From the NCBI RefSeq assembly GCF_003003265.1, contig NZ_PVTL01000002.1:310001-374000 (forward strand): a DNA stretch of 64,000 nucleotides, in the 5' to 3' direction. A model generated the notes under the pieces. The model was given only the letters and a program-made list of their open reading frames with translations. It ran no database searches and was not told where the DNA came from. Shown here in pieces: positions 18,146-27,067 of the stretch (position 1 is its first letter; every line of letters begins with the position of its first letter). Origin of the DNA: Glaciihabitans tibetensis (GTDB lineage: Bacteria > Actinomycetota > Actinomycetes > Actinomycetales > Microbacteriaceae). Made by a program: the position numbers and the translations under genes.

Positions 18146-19193
18146 CGACGCGAATGCTCCCCACACTGTCGCCGCCGCCGAGCACACGCTCGAGCGTCTG
18201 GTCCAGCACGGCGTCGGCGTCACTCCGTTCGACCGCCCCGACAGAGACCAGCAGCTCGAGGGCGACCAGGGTCGCCGCGCGCAGGCTTCCATCGAGGATC
18301 TTGACGGCTACGGTCGTGCCGTCGCCGCAGCCCATAACCATGACACCCTCGGCGCCGAGTTTCGCGATGATGCCGAGCGTGTCTATCGTGACGGTATTGG
18401 CGCGGCCGGGCCCGTCGATGGCCCAGGCGTGCGCGAGAAAGGCACCCGCCAGGGCCGCCGTGTGCGGGTCTTCTCCCCGTGCGACCCGTCCGATCGCCCG
18501 GGCGAGGGCCGTGAGCGACATCGCGTGCACGGGTGCACCGCAGCCGTCGACGCCCGAGTGCACGATCGGCTCGCCGGTGAACTCCTCGACAGTCGACCGG
18601 ATCAACGCCTGGAGCGGATGCCCCGGCTCGAGGTAACCGTCGGTTGGCCATTCGTTCACCGTGCATGCCAGCAAAAACGCGGCATGTTTGCCCGAGCAGT
18701 TCATGTACACCGGTGCCGCGGCGCCGCCGGCGGCAAGTACCGCCGCGCGCGATGCGCCATCAGAGGGCAGGTCGGCGGGGCAGGCGAGAGCATCCTCGTC
18801 GACCCCAGCTGCAGCCAGGATGTCGCGTACAACGGCGACGTGTTCTGCGGACCCGGAGTGGCTGGCGGTGCCCAGTGCGAGGCGGACGCCCGCGAGGGGA
18901 GCCCCGGCGCGCAACGCGGCAATCGCCTGCAGCGGCTTCATCGTGGACCGCGGATAGATCAGCGCCGTGGGGTCTCCGAGCTGGCGAAGGATTGCGCCCG
19001 CCGGCCCGATCACAACGGCAGAACCGAAGTGGCGGGACTCGATCATGCCGCTGCGCTCAAGAACCGCGAGCTCGCTCCACGAACCCAGCTCGGTCCCCGA
19101 ACCAAGCTCGGTCCCCGAACCCAGCGCGGCTGCGCGCTCGCCGCCCACCGGAGTCTGCGTGGTCGTCACAGCGCCCGTCTGCGTGGTCGTCAC
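18138..19193 (-). CDS. L-asparaginase II family protein
   Basis: A 351-residue protein of the asparaginase II (PF06089) family, which hydrolyses asparagine to aspartate and ammonia. Recognisable blocks include YPRSTMKPLQAIAALRAG, ASHSGSAEHV, NCSGKHAAFLLAC, DGCGAPVHAMSL and the late GCGDGTTVAVKILDGS. The first 45 residues are not part of the fold and consist of two repeats, TTTQT (twice) and GTELGS (twice), coded by short tandem duplications. The GTG start overlaps the gabT stop upstream, so the two genes are probably co-translated; a second in-frame GTG at 19169 lies in the other copy of the duplicated start region and could also be used. Confidence 0.92.
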   Translation of the reverse strand: MTTTQTGAVTTTQTPVGGERAAALGSGTELGSGTELGSWSELAVLERSGMIESRHFGSAVVIGPAGAILRQLGDPTALIYPRSTMKPLQAIAALRAGAPLAGVRLALGTASHSGSAEHVAVVRDILAAAGVDEDALACPADLPSDGASRAAVLAAGGAAAPVYMNCSGKHAAFLLACTVNEWPTDGYLEPGHPLQALIRSTVEEFTGEPIVHSGVDGCGAPVHAMSLTALARAIGRVARGEDPHTAALAGAFLAHAWAIDGPGRANTVTIDTLGIIAKLGAEGVMVMGCGDGTTVAVKILDGSLRAATLVALELLVSVGAVERSDADAVLDQTLERVLGGGDSVGSIRVAF

Positions 19194-19200
19194 AGCGCCG
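19153..19200. repeat. 24-base duplication over the gabT stop and asparaginase start
   Basis: Two 24-base copies (19153-19176 and 19177-19200) differ only in the last base. The second contains the gabT stop at 19190-19192 and the asparaginase GTG; the first repeats both, adding an in-frame GTG and the second TTTQT peptide. Confidence 0.9.
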
Positions 19201-20536
19201 CGAACGCGTCGTCGATGACCGAGAGCGCGTCGTGCAGCAGCTCGTCGGTGATCGCGAGGCTCGGCAGGAAGCGCAGCACGTTTCCGTAGGTTCCCGCCGT
19301 CAGAACGATGACGCCGTGCTGCGCAGCGAAGGTGGCGATGGATGTCACGGCCGCAGCGTTCGGAAGAAGGGTACCGGGCTCGACCAGCTCAATCGCAACC
19401 ATCGCACCGATCCCGCGAACCTCCCCGATGATCGGGTACTTGACCTGAAGGGCGGTGAGGCCAGTCTTCAGCGTCTTTTCGATGCGGGTGGCTTCGGCGA
19501 GCAGGCCGAGGGACTCGATCTGCCCGAACACGGCGATGGATGCTGCGGTGGCGACCGGATTGCCGCCGAATGTACCGCCGAGCCCACCGGGCTGCGCCGC
19601 GTCCATGATCTCCGCGCGACCGGTTACCCCGGCCAGCGGCAGGCCGCCCGCGATTCCCTTGGCGCTGAGCACGAGGTCGGGGACGAGCGAAAAGTGCTCG
19701 CTCGCGAAGTAGGCACCCGTACGTCCCATCCCACTCTGGATCTCGTCGGCGACGAACACGATGCCGTTGTCGGTGCACCATTGCTGCAGCGCGGGAAGGT
19801 ATCCCTCAGCAGGCACCTGGAATCCGCCCTCGCCCTGGATGGGCTCGACCACCAGGCAGGCGAGGTCTGCTGCCCCCACGGTTTTCTCGAGGTAAGCGAT
19901 CGTTCGCGCCGCGGCATCCGCCCCGCTCAGTCCGTCGTGGAATGGGTAGGAATTGGGCGCCCGGTAAATATCGCCGGCGAACGGACCGAACCCGGTCGAG
20001 TAGGGCGCGGCCTTGAAGTTCATCGCCATCGTGAGGTTTGTGCGGCCATGGTAGGCGTGCTCCAGTACCGCGACACCGCTGCGACCCGTGTACTTTCTGG
20101 CGATCTTCACCGCGTTCTCGACCGCCTCCGCACCGGAGTTCACCAGCACCGTCTTCTTGGCGTGGTCTCCCGGGGTGTGCTCGGCGAGGAGTTCCGCCAC
20201 CCGCACGTAGCCCTCGTACGGGGTGACGGTGAAGAGGGTGTGGGTGAAGTCGGCGAGCTGAGCCGAGGCGGCGGCAACCACCGCGTCGTCCGTGTGTCCG
20301 ACGGTGGTCACGCCGATGCCCGCGCCGAGGTCAATAAACTGGTTGCCGTCGATGTCGACGACGATGGCGCCATGGGCCCGCGCCACGTATACGGGTAGCA
20401 CGGAGGAGACGCCCACGGGAACAACCGCCGCACGACGCTGGTGCAGCGCCTGCGACTGGGGCCCGGGGATCGCGGTAACGATCCGGCGTTCCTGGGGGAT
20501 TGCGGGGCTGCTCTGTGTCGCGATCGTGTCAGTCAT
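19190..20536 (-). CDS. gabT: 4-aminobutyrate aminotransferase-type enzyme, copy 1
   Basis: A 448-residue PLP enzyme of the class III aminotransferase family, close to GabT, which converts 4-aminobutyrate and 2-oxoglutarate to succinate semialdehyde and glutamate. Visible motifs are VNSGAEAVENAVKIAR for cofactor phosphate binding, VFVADEIQSGMGRTG, and the PLP lysine in SAKGIAGGLP. The start chosen is the ATG at 20536 because homology begins at IVTAIPGPQSQAL; longer frames upstream read into the divergent OsmC gene. The two starts are only 30 bases apart, so promoters must overlap coding DNA. It is paralogous to the gene at 22267-23589 and coupled to asparaginase, suggesting nitrogen recovery from amino acids. 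Confidence 0.93.
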   Translation of the reverse strand: MTDTIATQSSPAIPQERRIVTAIPGPQSQALHQRRAAVVPVGVSSVLPVYVARAHGAIVVDIDGNQFIDLGAGIGVTTVGHTDDAVVAAASAQLADFTHTLFTVTPYEGYVRVAELLAEHTPGDHAKKTVLVNSGAEAVENAVKIARKYTGRSGVAVLEHAYHGRTNLTMAMNFKAAPYSTGFGPFAGDIYRAPNSYPFHDGLSGADAAARTIAYLEKTVGAADLACLVVEPIQGEGGFQVPAEGYLPALQQWCTDNGIVFVADEIQSGMGRTGAYFASEHFSLVPDLVLSAKGIAGGLPLAGVTGRAEIMDAAQPGGLGGTFGGNPVATAASIAVFGQIESLGLLAEATRIEKTLKTGLTALQVKYPIIGEVRGIGAMVAIELVEPGTLLPNAAAVTSIATFAAQHGVIVLTAGTYGNVLRFLPSLAITDELLHDALSVIDDAFAAL

Positions 20537-20566
20537 GATGGACTCAAGTTTAGTAAAGGATTTGCA

Positions 20567-21037
20567 ATGCACCTTGAGCATTTTTACGCCGTTTCCCTCG
20601 AGTGGACGGGCGACCGGGGCAGCGGAACGAGCGACTACAGGTCGTACGGGCGCGACCACGTAATCCGGGCCGAAGGCAAACACAGCATCGAGGGCTCAAG
20701 CGATCGGGCGTTCCGGGGAGACACCGACCGCTGGAATCCCGAGGAGATGCTTTTGGCCGCCCTGAGCCAGTGCCACCTGCTCAGCTACCTGCACGTGGCC
20801 GCATCCCACGGGATCGTTGTGGTGGGCTACACCGACAATGCGGAGGGCACGATGGAGCAGACCTCGGACGGGGGAGGGCATTTTGTGTCCGCGACCCTGC
20901 GTCCGCGGGTAACCATCGCCGGCGGCGACACGGAGCTTGCTCTCAGCCTGCACGCCGAGGCGAGCACAAAGTGCTTCATAGCGGCGTCGGTCAACTTCCC
21001 CGTCGGCCACGAACCGACCGTGGTTCTGGCAGGCTGA
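20567..21037 (+). CDS. OsmC-family protein
   Basis: A 156-residue OsmC/YhfA-like protein. The two family cysteines are present, in SQCHLLSYLH (near residue 68) and STKCFIAASVNFPV (near 135); in OsmC and Ohr proteins this pair reduces organic peroxides. The start is the ATG at 20567, which follows AAAGGA at 20555-20560; the longer open frame upstream overlaps the divergent gabT and has no homology. The gene stands alone between gabT and the FKBP lipoprotein. A redox or thiol-detoxifying role is likely, though some members have no known substrate. Confidence 0.9.
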   Translation: MHLEHFYAVSLEWTGDRGSGTSDYRSYGRDHVIRAEGKHSIEGSSDRAFRGDTDRWNPEEMLLAALSQCHLLSYLHVAASHGIVVVGYTDNAEGTMEQTSDGGGHFVSATLRPRVTIAGGDTELALSLHAEASTKCFIAASVNFPVGHEPTVVLAG

Positions 21038-21155
21038 GGCCATTCGAACCGATTCATATCGGATCGTGACCTCGCGCCGGGGGGTTCTGGCAGTTGGTGT
21101 CCAGCTGTATGGTCCAAACTGGTGTCTGTTTTTGTCTCCTACAGGAAGGCGCATT

Positions 21156-22142
21156 GTGCGCAGAACTGCAGCACTCGTCCTGGCCGCTGGTCTCGTAATC
21201 CCCTTGGCGGCATGCTCGTCATCGAATGACGAAGAAGCCGCCGCCGACTGTTCACCCACCGCGTCTGGGTCCGTCTCCGACGCCGTCGAAGTGACCGGGG
21301 CGTTTGGTGAGAAGCCTGAGGTGACCATCGCTACCCCGGTGACGGCCGAAACCACGGAGCGTACGGTCGTTATCGAGGGCGATGGAGAAGTTGCCGCCGA
21401 AGACTACGACGTGACCATTGACTACACCATGTTCAATGGCACCACGGGCGAAGAGATCGACGCCACCCCGTACGACGGTGAGAGCGCGGTCGGCTTCCCG
21501 CTCGACGGATCCCTCATCGCCGGGCTCACCTCAACCCTGCTGTGCTCGACGGTGGGTTCCCGGGTCGTCGGTGTGGCCGCGCCCGCCGACGGCCTCAACG
21601 AGACCGCGCTGGAGACCTACGGCATGACCGCGGAGGACGCCCTCGTCATCGTCGCCGACGTCGTCACGGCAGAGGAGCCGGCGGATGTCGAGCCGGCACT
21701 GCCGAAGGCTGACGGTGAAGACCAGGACATTCCCGCCGACTTCCCCGACATCACCGTCTCCGTTGCGGACGATGAAACCGGAACGCCCACGGTGACCCTG
21801 CCGGACACCGCGGCCCCCACCGAGTTGCAGGTTGCTGTACTCAAGCAGGGTGACGGCGAAGAGGTTCCGGCCGACGCCGACGTGGTGGTCAACTACCAGG
21901 GCACCGCGTGGTCCACCAAGGAGATCTTCGACCAGAGCTGGGGAACCGGCTCGACTGCAGCGTTCAACACCTCGGGCCTCATCGACGGGTTCGCCCAGGC
22001 GATTGAGGGCCAGCAGGTCGGATCGCAGATTCTCGTGGTGATCCCGCCCGCCCTCGCATACGGCGAGCCGAGCGAGACCAACACCTCAGAGCTCGCGGGC
22101 GAGACGTTGGTGTTCGTGATCGACATCCTCGGCCTCGGCTAA
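21156..22142 (+). CDS. FKBP-type peptidyl-prolyl isomerase lipoprotein
   Basis: A 328-residue exported lipoprotein. The GTG at 21156 follows AGGAAGG; the N-terminus is a lipoprotein signal with a lipobox ending LAAC near residue 17. Residues about 67-160 form a degenerate FKBP-like domain. Residues about 223-328 are a standard FKBP domain (VVVNYQGTAW, FDQSWGTGSTAAFNTSGLIDGF, IPPALAYGE, LVFVIDILGLG). Such proteins help fold secreted proteins at the outer face of the membrane. The double-domain layout is typical of actinobacterial FKBP lipoproteins. It is followed by a strong two-way terminator hairpin. Confidence 0.93.
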   Translation: MRRTAALVLAAGLVIPLAACSSSNDEEAAADCSPTASGSVSDAVEVTGAFGEKPEVTIATPVTAETTERTVVIEGDGEVAAEDYDVTIDYTMFNGTTGEEIDATPYDGESAVGFPLDGSLIAGLTSTLLCSTVGSRVVGVAAPADGLNETALETYGMTAEDALVIVADVVTAEEPADVEPALPKADGEDQDIPADFPDITVSVADDETGTPTVTLPDTAAPTELQVAVLKQGDGEEVPADADVVVNYQGTAWSTKEIFDQSWGTGSTAAFNTSGLIDGFAQAIEGQQVGSQILVVIPPALAYGEPSETNTSELAGETLVFVIDILGLG

Positions 22143-22179
22143 GGAGTAACACCCCGGGCGATACCCTCGCCCCACACAC

Positions 22180-22214
22180 AAGCCCCGCCGACTTCGCGAA
22201 AGTCGGCGGGGCTT
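22180..22214. terminator. Strong bidirectional terminator hairpin
   Basis: A perfect 15-base-pair stem (22180-22194 with 22200-22214) and a 5-base loop lies between the convergent FKBP gene and the second gabT. It starts with AA and ends with TT on both strands, so it can serve both genes. Confidence 0.85.
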
Positions 22215-22273
22215 GTGCTGTCCCGGTCAGGACGGTGCTGTCCCGGTCAGGACCGTGTTGTATCAATCAGAGC
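22215..22273. repeat. 20-base tandem repeat at the second gabT stop
   Basis: Two perfect 19-base copies at 22215-22233 and 22235-22253 (period 20) are followed by a diverged third copy from 22255 that contains the minus-strand stop TCA at 22267-22269. The array lies directly against the terminator hairpin. Confidence 0.85.
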
Positions 22274-23589
22274 AGCGCGAACGCCTCTTCGATGACGGTC
22301 GCCGCATCGTCGATCAGTTCTTCGCTGATGACAACGCTCGGCATGATGCGCAGCACGGAGTCCCAGCTCCCCGCGTCGAGCGCGATGACACCGTGGGTTG
22401 TCACGTACTTCAGCACGCTCGCCAGGGCCTCGGGGTTGGGGATCTTGGTGCCGGGCTTGACGAGCTCGACGCCGAACATCGCGCCCTTGCCTCGCACCTC
22501 TCCGACGAAGTCGTACTTGTCTGCCCAGTCGCCGATGCGTGAGCGCAGCATCCGCTCCACGTTCTGGGCCGCTTCGAGCAGGTTCTCCTTCTCGATGATG
22601 TCGAACACGGCCAGCGCCGCGGCGGTTGAGACGGGGTTGCCGCCGAAGGTTCCCCCGATGCCGCCGGGCTGCACGGAGTCCATGATTTCGGCGCGACCGG
22701 TGACGGCCGCCAGCGGGAAGCCGCCCGCGATGCCCTTCGCAGTCGTGATGAGGTCAGGCACAACCCCGTGGTGCTCGATCGAGTACCAGACGCCGGTGCG
22801 GGCGATTCCGGCCTGGATCTCGTCGGCTACGAACACGATGCCGTTCTCGGTGCAGAACTCGCTGAGGCGTTTGAAGTAGCCGGGCGCGGGGATGATGATG
22901 CCGCCGTCGCCCTGGATCGGTTCGACGAAGAACGCCGCCACCTCGCTTGCCCCGATGTGCGTGGTGATGTAGTCGATGGTTTTCTCGGCCGCTTCCTCGC
23001 CGGACAGCCCGTCGCGGAAGGGGTAGCTGATCGGCACGCTGTAGATCTCACCGGGGAACGGGCCCATTCCAGCCCGCTCCGGCCAGGGGCGATAGGTCAT
23101 CGCCATGGTCAGGTTGGTGCGGCCGTGGAAAGCGTGGTCGAGAGCGACGATCGCGCGGCGGCCGGTGAACTTGCGGGCGATCTTCACCGCGTTCTCTACC
23201 GCCTCGGCTCCGGTGTTCACCAGGATCGAGTGCTTCTCGAAGTCCCCGGGGGTGATCTCGGCCAGCTTCTCGGCGACCTTGACGTAGTTCTCGTAGGGGG
23301 TGACCGTGAAGAGGGTGTGGGTGAGCTTTGATGCCTGGGCGGATGCCGCGGCCGCCACCTCGGGATGTGCGTGCCCGATCGTGGTGACGCCGATGCCGCA
23401 GCCGAGGTCAATGAGCTGGTTTCCATCGACGTCCACCAGGATCGCGCCTGATCCGTGGTCCATGTAGATGTTGGCGAGAGTCCCGGCGCCGCGGGAGACG
23501 CTGCGCTCGCGTCTGGCCTGGAGTTCGACCGACTTGGGGCCGGGGAGTTCGGTGAGGAGTTTGCGTGCTTGCGGGACCGTGAACGTCAT
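22267..23589 (-). CDS. gabT: 4-aminobutyrate aminotransferase-type enzyme, copy 2
   Basis: A 440-residue class III PLP aminotransferase paralogous to the copy at 19190-20536. It has VNTGAEAVENAVKIARKF, VFVADEIQAGIARTG and the PLP lysine in TTAKGIAGGFP. The start is the ATG at 23589 (MTFTVPQAR), since the nine residues before it have no homology. The two copies share the same overall plan, including PGPxSxxLxxRR near the N-terminus and GIGVTTxGH, but have diverged enough that substrate ranges may differ. It is convergent with the FKBP gene and divergent from dxr, 67 bases away. Confidence 0.92.
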   Translation of the reverse strand: MTFTVPQARKLLTELPGPKSVELQARRERSVSRGAGTLANIYMDHGSGAILVDVDGNQLIDLGCGIGVTTIGHAHPEVAAAASAQASKLTHTLFTVTPYENYVKVAEKLAEITPGDFEKHSILVNTGAEAVENAVKIARKFTGRRAIVALDHAFHGRTNLTMAMTYRPWPERAGMGPFPGEIYSVPISYPFRDGLSGEEAAEKTIDYITTHIGASEVAAFFVEPIQGDGGIIIPAPGYFKRLSEFCTENGIVFVADEIQAGIARTGVWYSIEHHGVVPDLITTAKGIAGGFPLAAVTGRAEIMDSVQPGGIGGTFGGNPVSTAAALAVFDIIEKENLLEAAQNVERMLRSRIGDWADKYDFVGEVRGKGAMFGVELVKPGTKIPNPEALASVLKYVTTHGVIALDAGSWDSVLRIMPSVVISEELIDDAATVIEEAFALL

Positions 23590-23656
23590 ACCTTCCAGAC
23601 TACGACGCCGCGGCAAATCAGCGTGCTCGCCCGGCCCATCGGCCTAGCATGGGGTC

Positions 23657-24748
23657 GTGCGCAAAGTAATCATTCTCGGCTCAACCGGCTCCATCGGCGT
23701 TCAGGCCCTGGAGGTGATCGCGGCCAACCCCCAGCTGTTCGAAGTGGTCGGCCTCGGTGCGGGCAGCAACCGCGAGCTGGTCGAGCGGCAGGCAGAACAG
23801 TTTGGTGTCGAGCACGTTTCTATCGGGGCGGATGCCGCGTGCCAGCTGGTTCGCGACGTGCACGCTGACGTCGTGCTCAACGGAATCACCGGTTCTGTAG
23901 GTCTCGGCCCGACCCTCGCCGTGCTGGAGACCGAAGCGACGCTGGCTCTGGCCAACAAGGAGAGCCTGATCGTGGGCGGTGAGCTCGTGAAGGCGAGGCT
24001 CCGTCCCGGCCAGCTGGTGCCCGTCGACTCGGAACATTCGGCCATCGCGCAGGCGCTGCGCTCGGGTACCGCCGCCGAAGTTCGCCGCCTGGTGCTGACC
24101 GCCTCCGGTGGGCCGTTTCGGGGACGCAGGCGCGACTCGCTGGTCGACGTCACACCGCGCGAGGCGCTCGCGCATCCGACCTGGGATATGGGTCTTGTCA
24201 TCACCACCAACTCCGCGACCCTGGTCAACAAGGGCCTCGAGGTCATCGAGGCCCACCTGCTCTTCGACGTGCCCTACGACAACATCGAGGTCACCGTCCA
24301 CCCGCAGTCGATGGTGCACTCCATGGTCGAATTCGTCGACGGTTCCACCATCGCGCAGGCCTCCCCGCCAGACATGCGACTGCCGATCTCCCTCGGGCTC
24401 GACTGGCCGAACCGGGTGCCCGGAGTGGGCGCCCCGCTGGACTGGACACAGGCGAGCACCTGGACCTTCGAATCTCTCGACTCTGAGGCGTTTCCCGCCG
24501 TCGAACTCGCCAAGGCCGTCGGTCGCGCGGGTTCGACCTTCCCGGCGGTTTTCAACGCCGCAAACGAGCAGGCCGTGCTCGCCTTCCACGCCGGGCGGAT
24601 CGGTTATCTCGACATCCTCGACGTCGTGCGCCACGTCGTCGACGGCCACGGTGCCGACGCCGGCGAGATGACCCTCGAGGCGGTCCTCGACGCCGAAGTC
24701 GTGGCGCGAGCAGAAGCCGACCATCGGATTGCGGCGATCTCCCGATGA
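23657..24748 (+). CDS. dxr: 1-deoxy-D-xylulose 5-phosphate reductoisomerase
   Basis: A 363-residue enzyme of the MEP isoprenoid pathway that makes 2-C-methyl-D-erythritol 4-phosphate with NADPH. The N-terminus [17 protein letters not shown] is the NADPH-binding motif; [27 protein letters not shown] and [10 protein letters not shown] are family blocks, and [17 protein letters not shown] is the catalytic loop region. It starts with GTG at 23657. The stop overlaps the following epimerase gene by 4 bases. ispG lies a few genes downstream in the same direction, so this stretch (with rseP between) is a typical actinobacterial dxr-rseP-ispG neighbourhood. Confidence 0.97.
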   Translation: MRKVIILGSTGSIGVQALEVIAANPQLFEVVGLGAGSNRELVERQAEQFGVEHVSIGADAACQLVRDVHADVVLNGITGSVGLGPTLAVLETEATLALANKESLIVGGELVKARLRPGQLVPVDSEHSAIAQALRSGTAAEVRRLVLTASGGPFRGRRRDSLVDVTPREALAHPTWDMGLVITTNSATLVNKGLEVIEAHLLFDVPYDNIEVTVHPQSMVHSMVEFVDGSTIAQASPPDMRLPISLGLDWPNRVPGVGAPLDWTQASTWTFESLDSEAFPAVELAKAVGRAGSTFPAVFNAANEQAVLAFHAGRIGYLDILDVVRHVVDGHGADAGEMTLEAVLDAEVVARAEADHRIAAISR

Positions 24749-25590
24749 CCGTGCTGATCGCCGGCTGCGGCGACATCGGAACCGAGGTGGGCCTGCGCTT
24801 CGCGGCGCTCGGCTCGCGGGTAGTCGGTCTCCGGCGGTCTGCCCGCCTGCTCCCCGCCGGCATCGAGGGGCAGAGCGTCGACCTGACCGTCGAGCGGCCC
24901 AGCATCCCCACAGACACCGACACGGTGATCGTCGCGCTCGCCGCGGGCAGCCCGACGCCGGAGGCCTACCGCGCGGTGTATGTCGACGGGCTGCGAAATG
25001 TGCTCGATGCCCTCGACGAAGCCGGTGTGACTCCCCGCCGGATGCTGCTGGTGTCCTCGACCGCGGTGTTCAGCGTGTCGGACGGCAGCTGGGTCGACGA
25101 GAACACCGCGGCCGTCCCGGTCACGGAGACGGCGGCGATCCTGCTCGAGGCGGAGCAGCTGCTGCACGCGCGACAACCCTCCGCCGTTGTGCTGCGCCTC
25201 ACCGGAATCTACGGGCCGGGGCGCGAGCGGCTGATCACCCAGGTTCGCGCGGGACGGGCGACGGTCAGCGCCCGATCGGCACACACAAACCGCATTCATC
25301 GGGATGACGCAGCGGCGGCCATCGTCCACCTGATGACCATGGGGCAGCCCACCGCGCCGCTGTACCTCGGCGTCGACAACCAGCCGGTGCGAAGCGCGGA
25401 GGTGCTGGAGTTCCTCGCGAACGAGCTGGGAGCGGCCAAACCGCAGCTGGTCGAGTCCACCACCGAACGCGGCGGCGACAAACTCTGCAGCAACGCCCTG
25501 TTGAGGGCCACCGGCTTCGAATTCACCTATCCGGACTATCGCTCCGGCTACCGCGCCCTCTTGGCCGGGCAGGGTCGCCGCCACCCGTAG
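24745..25590 (+). CDS. NAD(P)-binding epimerase-like SDR protein
   Basis: A 281-residue extended short-chain dehydrogenase-like protein of the YeeZ type. The N-terminal [18 protein letters not shown] is the nucleotide-binding loop; SSTAVF and [11 protein letters not shown] are family motifs. The catalytic Tyr-x-x-x-Lys is not obvious, as usual for this branch. The ATG overlaps the dxr stop, indicating coupling to isoprenoid synthesis, but no specific role in that pathway is known. It could act on nucleotide sugars or be a redox sensor. Confidence 0.88.
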   Translation: MTVLIAGCGDIGTEVGLRFAALGSRVVGLRRSARLLPAGIEGQSVDLTVERPSIPTDTDTVIVALAAGSPTPEAYRAVYVDGLRNVLDALDEAGVTPRRMLLVSSTAVFSVSDGSWVDENTAAVPVTETAAILLEAEQLLHARQPSAVVLRLTGIYGPGRERLITQVRAGRATVSARSAHTNRIHRDDAAAAIVHLMTMGQPTAPLYLGVDNQPVRSAEVLEFLANELGAAKPQLVESTTERGGDKLCSNALLRATGFEFTYPDYRSGYRALLAGQGRRHP

Positions 25591-25677
25591 CTCGAATTCA
25601 CCGCTCACGCTGCCCGCGCAGCAACCCCGGATCGCGCGTCCAGCTTCGCCATAGAACTGCGCGGCTATTGTTAGCGC

Positions 25678-27006
25678 GTGGAAACTGTGCTGCTCTATGT
25701 TTTGGGCATTCTGATCATCTTTGTTGGCCTCGTTGTGTCCGTTGGACTGCACGAGGTCGGCCACCTGCTGCCCGCGAAGCTTTTTGGTGTGCGGGTGGGG
25801 CAGTACATGGTCGGCTTCGGCCCCACGATCTTCTCTCGCAAATACGGCGAGACCGAGTACGGCTTCAAGGCGATCCCACTCGGCGGCTACATATCGATGT
25901 CGGGAATGTACCCGCCGGCCAAGACCGGCGGCGGGGCCCGCACCGCGAGCACCGGCTTCTTCCAGACCCTCGTGCAGGACGCACGCACCGCGTCGGCGGA
26001 GACCGTCATGGTCGACGAGGAACACCGCACCTTCTATCAGCTTCCCGTCTTCAAGCGGGTGATCATCATGCTCGGTGGACCCACCATGAACCTGCTGATC
26101 GGCATCGTGCTCTACGCCGTTGTCCTCTGCGGTTTCGGTACGGCGCAGGTGAGCACCACGATCGGATCCGTCTCGGAGTGCGTAATCTCCCAGTCGAGCA
26201 CCGAGACAGAGTGTGCAGCGGATGACCCGACCGCACCGGGGGCGGAAGCAGGACTCCAGCCCGGCGACCGAATCATCAGCATGAACGGCACCGCGATCAC
26301 CTCGTGGGACCAGGCGACCGGCATCATCCGCGAGTCCGCGGGGGAGCCGCTTGCGGTTGTCGTTGAGCGCGAGGGCTCCGAGGTCAGGCTCGACGCGACC
26401 CCGTTGCTCACCGAGCGGTACGTCTACGACGACAACAGCGAACTGGTCGAGGACAGCGACGGCAACGCCGTCACAGAAGAGGTCGGGTTCCTGGGCATCG
26501 GTGCCGCCACCGAGACCGTGCAGCAGCCCATCACCGCGGTGCTGCCCGCGGTGGGCGACAACATCTCGAGCGTGGTGACGATGATTCTCCACCTGCCCGA
26601 GCGGCTCATCGACATCGTCAACGCCGCGTTCGGCCCGGAGGAGCGCGACCCGAACGGGCCCATCAGTGTTGTTGGTGTCGGCCGCATCGCCGGCGAAATC
26701 ACGAGCATCGACACCATCCCGATCCTCGACCGGGCATCGTTTTTGATCAGCCTGCTCGCTTCGCTCAACATCGCCCTGTTTGTCTTCAACCTCGTGCCGC
26801 TTATGCCGCTCGACGGCGGTCACGTGGTCGGCGCGCTCTGGGAGGGCATCCGTCGCTTCTTCGCGAAACTGTTCGGGCGTCGCGACCCGGGCCCGGTGGA
26901 TGCGGCAAAAATCATCCCGCTCACCCTCGTGGTCGCCGTTCTACTGGGATCCATGACGTTGCTGCTGGTGTACGCAGACATCGTGAAGCCCATCAGCATT
27001 CTCTAA
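25678..27006 (+). CDS. rseP: Site-2 intramembrane metalloprotease (RseP/Rip1 type)
   Basis: A 442-residue membrane zinc protease. The first membrane helix holds the active-site HEVGH (residues 22-26 region: GLHEVGHLLPAKLFGV), and the last part holds the zinc-ligand motif NLVPLMPLDGGH. One PDZ domain lies between them (AGLQPGDRIISMNGTAI, near residue 195). These enzymes cut membrane-bound anti-sigma factors and other proteins within the bilayer. It starts with GTG at 25678, 87 bases after the epimerase gene, and precedes ispG as in many actinobacteria. Confidence 0.96.
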   Translation: METVLLYVLGILIIFVGLVVSVGLHEVGHLLPAKLFGVRVGQYMVGFGPTIFSRKYGETEYGFKAIPLGGYISMSGMYPPAKTGGGARTASTGFFQTLVQDARTASAETVMVDEEHRTFYQLPVFKRVIIMLGGPTMNLLIGIVLYAVVLCGFGTAQVSTTIGSVSECVISQSSTETECAADDPTAPGAEAGLQPGDRIISMNGTAITSWDQATGIIRESAGEPLAVVVEREGSEVRLDATPLLTERYVYDDNSELVEDSDGNAVTEEVGFLGIGAATETVQQPITAVLPAVGDNISSVVTMILHLPERLIDIVNAAFGPEERDPNGPISVVGVGRIAGEITSIDTIPILDRASFLISLLASLNIALFVFNLVPLMPLDGGHVVGALWEGIRRFFAKLFGRRDPGPVDAAKIIPLTLVVAVLLGSMTLLLVYADIVKPISIL

Positions 27007-27067
27007 CCGAGCCTGAAGTTCGGCCGTGTGCCCAGCGCGGTCGGGAGGCGCGACATAGAATTCCTCT

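Noticed and set aside
24604..26823. 739-residue open frame opposite dxr, the epimerase gene and rseP
   Set aside because: Same reason: a GC-bias shadow of clearly identified genes.
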